A DNA stretch of 8,219 bases from assembly GCA_964582415.1 (NCBI GenBank), contig CAZOSF010000086.1:1-8219 (forward strand). The letters are read 5' to 3'. Shown one piece after another: positions 6,060 through 8,219 of the stretch (position 1 is the stretch's first letter; every line of letters starts with the position of its first letter). A model generated the notes under the pieces. That model saw nothing but the letters and a program-made list of their open reading frames with translations. It was not told the DNA's origin and searched no databases. A program made the translations under genes and the position numbers. This DNA comes from CAZOSF01 sp964582415. Its GTDB lineage: Bacteria; Bacteroidota; Bacteroidia; Flavobacteriales; Flavobacteriaceae.

Positions 6060-6968
6060 TAGTTTGCTTTTGAGTATTGCATTGGGCATTGCCGTTTTGT
6101 TGTTTCTCATTCTGAAACTTCGCATACAAGCATTTATCGCTTTACTCATCGTAAGCATTTTAGTTGGGATTCTGGCTGGCATGGAACCGATGGCCATCGT
6201 GGAAACCATACAAACAGGAATGGGAAGCACTTTGGGGTTTGTGGCGGTGGTCGTTGGATTGGGAGCGATGTTTGGTGCCATCCTGGAACATTCTGGCGGT
6301 GCTGAATCGGTGGCGGGGTTTCTATTGAAAAAAGCCAAAGACAAAGGAGCCTCCTGGGCACTGATGGCGACAGGATTCTTTGTAGCCATCCCAGTGTTTT
6401 TTGATGTAGCTTTCATCATTTTAGTGCCACTTATTTATTCCTTACAACGGAAATCTGGCAAGTCCCTATTGCTTTATGGTATTCCGTTATTGGCGGGATT
6501 GGCCATTACCCATGCCTTTATCCCCCCTACTCCGGGTCCTGTAGCTGTGGCCGATATTCTAAAAGCCGACTTGGGGTGGGTGATTTTATTTGGCTTCATT
6601 GCAGGAATTCCCACAGCCATTGTGAGTGGACCCTTATTTGCCAAGTACATTGCAAAGCGAATTCACGTGGACGCGCCTGAGGAAATTGAACCACAGCACG
6701 ATAGAAATCAATCCTTGCCCTCGGTGTGGATGGTTTTTGGCATCATCGGGCTACCGATTCTTTTAATCGTTGGGAATACCCTATTGAATGCCCCTTGGGC
6801 AACCGACTGGGTTTCCCCGAAACTAGCTCGATGGCTTGCCATGGCCGGACACCCTTTTACGGCATTGATTTTAGCCAACCTAATTGCGTGGTATGTATTG
6901 GGAATCAAAAGAAAGGAAACCAAGGAAACCTTATTGAAAATCACCACCAAGTCATTGGCACCTGCGGG
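6052..6968 (+). CDS. gntP: GntP-family gluconate:H+ symporter, C-terminus lost in gap 3
   Basis: Visible are 305 codons of an expected 435-450. The protein is a multi-helix inner-membrane permease of the GntP family, which imports gluconate (some members take other sugar acids) with protons. Family motifs include VVGLGAMFGAILEHSGGAE (67-85), VAIPVFFDVAFI (111-122) and HAFIPPTPGPVAVA (154-167). The last visible residues, KSLAPAG, match the point where the family continues into its conserved glycine-rich segment, so the frame is intact up to the gap. The start ATG 6052 lies in ATGGATAG, overlapping the gnd stop by 8 bp, and gives a sensible first helix (SLLLSIALGIAVLLFLIL). It is the last visible gene of the gluconate operon, which supports gluconate as substrate. 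A terminator would lie in gap 3. Confidence 0.93.
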
Positions 6969-7068
6969 NNNNNNNNNNNNNNNNNNNNNNNNNNNNNNNN
7001 NNNNNNNNNNNNNNNNNNNNNNNNNNNNNNNNNNNNNNNNNNNNNNNNNNNNNNNNNNNNNNNNNNNN
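6969..7068. other. Assembly gap 3 (100 N) between convergent gntP and rlmI
   Basis: A run of exactly 100 N. About 135 codons of gntP on the left and about 60 codons of rlmI on the right are missing, plus any shared intergenic terminator, so the true distance is probably at least 0.5-0.6 kb. A further gene inside the gap cannot be excluded. Confidence 0.95.
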
Positions 7069-8075
7069 CCTAGAAGTGCCAATTGCTTGTATTTTTTTAA
7101 CGCTACCGTTTCTTCAGAAGCCTTTTTAGCAAAGCTCGGGGGGTCGATGACCACCACATCGAAGGTGCTACCTTTGGCAATCAGTTCTTCCAGGATTTGA
7201 AAAGCATCTCCTGCTAGGGTCGTATGAATACCGGAATAGTCATTCAACTGGGCATTGGAAACAGCAAGTGACAGCGCTTGCTCACTGATATCTACACTTA
7301 CTACTTCCCTGGCTCCTCCAACTAAAGCATGAACCGAAAAACCTCCCGCGTAGGCAAAAACATCCAAAACGGTCTTTCCTTTGGCTAACTCCCCTACTCG
7401 TTTCCGATTATGACGGTGATCCAGGAAATAGCCGGTCTTATGACCTTTAATCACATTGGCTGAAAAATTCACTCCATGTTCTTTAAACAGGATGGTTTCC
7501 GATTCCAAAGATCCAAATATCACCGAGCCTTCCTCAGGGAACCCTGTTTGGGCATTCTTTTGCAGGTTCCTACTCAGACGAAGCACTGCGGAAGTACATT
7601 GGGTTTTCTCAATCAGAATGGGAAGTATTGTTTTGAGATAGGGCCACCAAATTGGGCTGTACAGTTTGATGACCAATGTGGTGTCATACACATCGGCGAT
7701 CAATCCCGGGAAACCATCATTTTCACCATAAATAAGTCGATAGCTATTGGTGTTGGTTTTCAGTAGTGGAAGACGAAGGGAATAGGCGAATGCGATGCGT
7801 TCATTAAAAAAGTCAGGATTCAATGTAGCACCTCCGTCAAAATGAACCAGCTTGATTCGAATCGGGCTAATGGGATCATATAAGCCAACGCCGATGGGTT
7901 TATTGGCACTTTGAGAGAATATTACCGCAATATCACCAGCCTTACCATCCTTGTTGATTTTCTGTAGGCTATCGGAAAAGAGCCAAGGATGCCTTTTTCG
8001 AAGGCTACGCTCCCCTTTTTGGGTAAGTTTTACCGCCAGTATTTGTGGCTGTATGTCCGGTAGTTTACCTCCCAT
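7069..8075 (-). CDS. rlmI: RlmI-like 23S rRNA cytosine-C5 methyltransferase, C-terminus lost in gap 3
   Basis: Visible are 335 codons of about 395. The N-terminal PUA domain (about 11-85, with KGERSLRKRHPWLFSDS at 20-36) is followed by the middle domain and a class I SAM-dependent methyltransferase domain. Landmarks are GHKTGYFLDHRHNR (211-224), the SAM-binding VLDVFAYAGGFSVHA (236-250), the acidic ribose-binding VVSVDIS (258-264) and the catalytic-site motif DPPSF (311-315). E. coli RlmI methylates C1962 of 23S rRNA at C5; that target is assumed here from family membership. The C-terminal segment that should carry the catalytic cysteine is in the gap and cannot be checked. The start ATG 8075-8073 lies 6 bp after the TAA of the upstream gene, so the two are probably co-transcribed, and it leaves about 10 residues before the first conserved PUA strand. 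Confidence 0.93.
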
Positions 8076-8081
8076 ACAATT

Positions 8082-8219
8082 TTATAGACCTTGGTCGATT
8101 TTCTTCTGATACCTGCTTTGAACGATATCTATCAACACCAAAACGGCAATCACAAAATAGAAGGTGGCCTTGCTCATGGGAGTAATGGCATTATTGAAAA
8201 TATGCATATGGGCCAAATG
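8082..8219 (-). CDS. C-terminal 45 residues of an unidentified membrane protein
   Basis: An open frame enters from the right edge of the window and ends at TAA (8084-8082), 6 bp before the rlmI start. It encodes a loop (HMHIFNNAITP), one hydrophobic helix (ATFYFVIAVLVLID) and a short basic, cytosolic-looking tail ending in DQGL. This pattern fits the last transmembrane segment of a polytopic inner-membrane protein, but too little is visible to name a family. The tight spacing suggests an operon with rlmI. That it is coding is inferred from the intact frame, the helix-plus-basic-tail pattern and the spacing. Confidence 0.6.
   Translation of the reverse strand, partial: HLAHMHIFNNAITPMSKATFYFVIAVLVLIDIVQSRYQKKIDQGL

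Noticed and set aside
6708..7068. Minus-strand continuation of rlmI across gap 3 into the gntP region
   Set aside because: The sequence left of the gap is the antisense of gntP and shows no methyltransferase features; the frame link is an artefact of the N run.
6954..7083. 8-bp inverted repeat ATTGGCAC / GTGCCAAT flanking gap 3
   Set aside because: Both copies sit in coding sequence of unrelated genes, do not extend beyond 8 bp, and a chance match of this size near the gap edges is plausible.

Overview
The window looks like draft chromosomal sequence from a bacterium of the phylum Bacteroidota, most likely a flavobacterium. The inference rests on the style of the encoded proteins (a Bacteroides-type second elongation factor G, a Bcr/CflA-like transporter, a lipoprotein gluconolactonase), weak or absent Shine-Dalgarno sequences, AT-rich promoters and moderate GC content. 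No rRNA gene or other decisive taxonomic marker is present. Three runs of exactly 100 N (3640-3739, 5069-5168, 6969-7068) look like scaffold gaps of unknown size. Each cuts into one or two genes, so several genes are seen only in part.

Left part. A complete minus-strand gene (83-2206) encodes an EF-G paralog whose GTPase motifs are altered, notably DTPGL instead of DTPGH. It is followed by a strong hairpin terminator at 20-57. A 193-bp divergent intergenic region separates it from a complete plus-strand Bcr/CflA-type MFS efflux transporter (2400-3620). Gap 1 follows. To its right is the N-terminal end of an unrecognised minus-strand gene (3740-3870).

Central part (3972-6968). This is a plus-strand gluconate-use operon: an SMP-30/gluconolactonase-family lipoprotein, gluconokinase (gntK, cut by gap 2), 6-phosphogluconate dehydrogenase (gnd, N-terminus lost in gap 2) and a GntP-family gluconate permease (gntP, C-terminus lost in gap 3). 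The visible junctions overlap (TAATG between the first two genes, 8 bp between gnd and gntP), which points to one transcript with coupled translation. The inferred route is: gluconolactone opened to gluconate outside the inner membrane, import by GntP, phosphorylation by GntK, then oxidative decarboxylation by Gnd to ribulose 5-phosphate with NADPH (or NADH) production.

Right part. A minus-strand RlmI-type 23S rRNA cytosine methyltransferase (7069-8075) converges on gntP across gap 3. It lies 6 bp behind the C-terminus of an unidentified membrane protein (8082-8219), so those two probably form an operon.

I see no mobile element, CRISPR array, tRNA, rRNA or clear defence or novel multi-gene system. 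The observations most worth a second look are the GTPase-centre substitutions in the EF-G paralog and the Lys-to-Thr change in the usually invariant GTGKWT substrate motif of Gnd.
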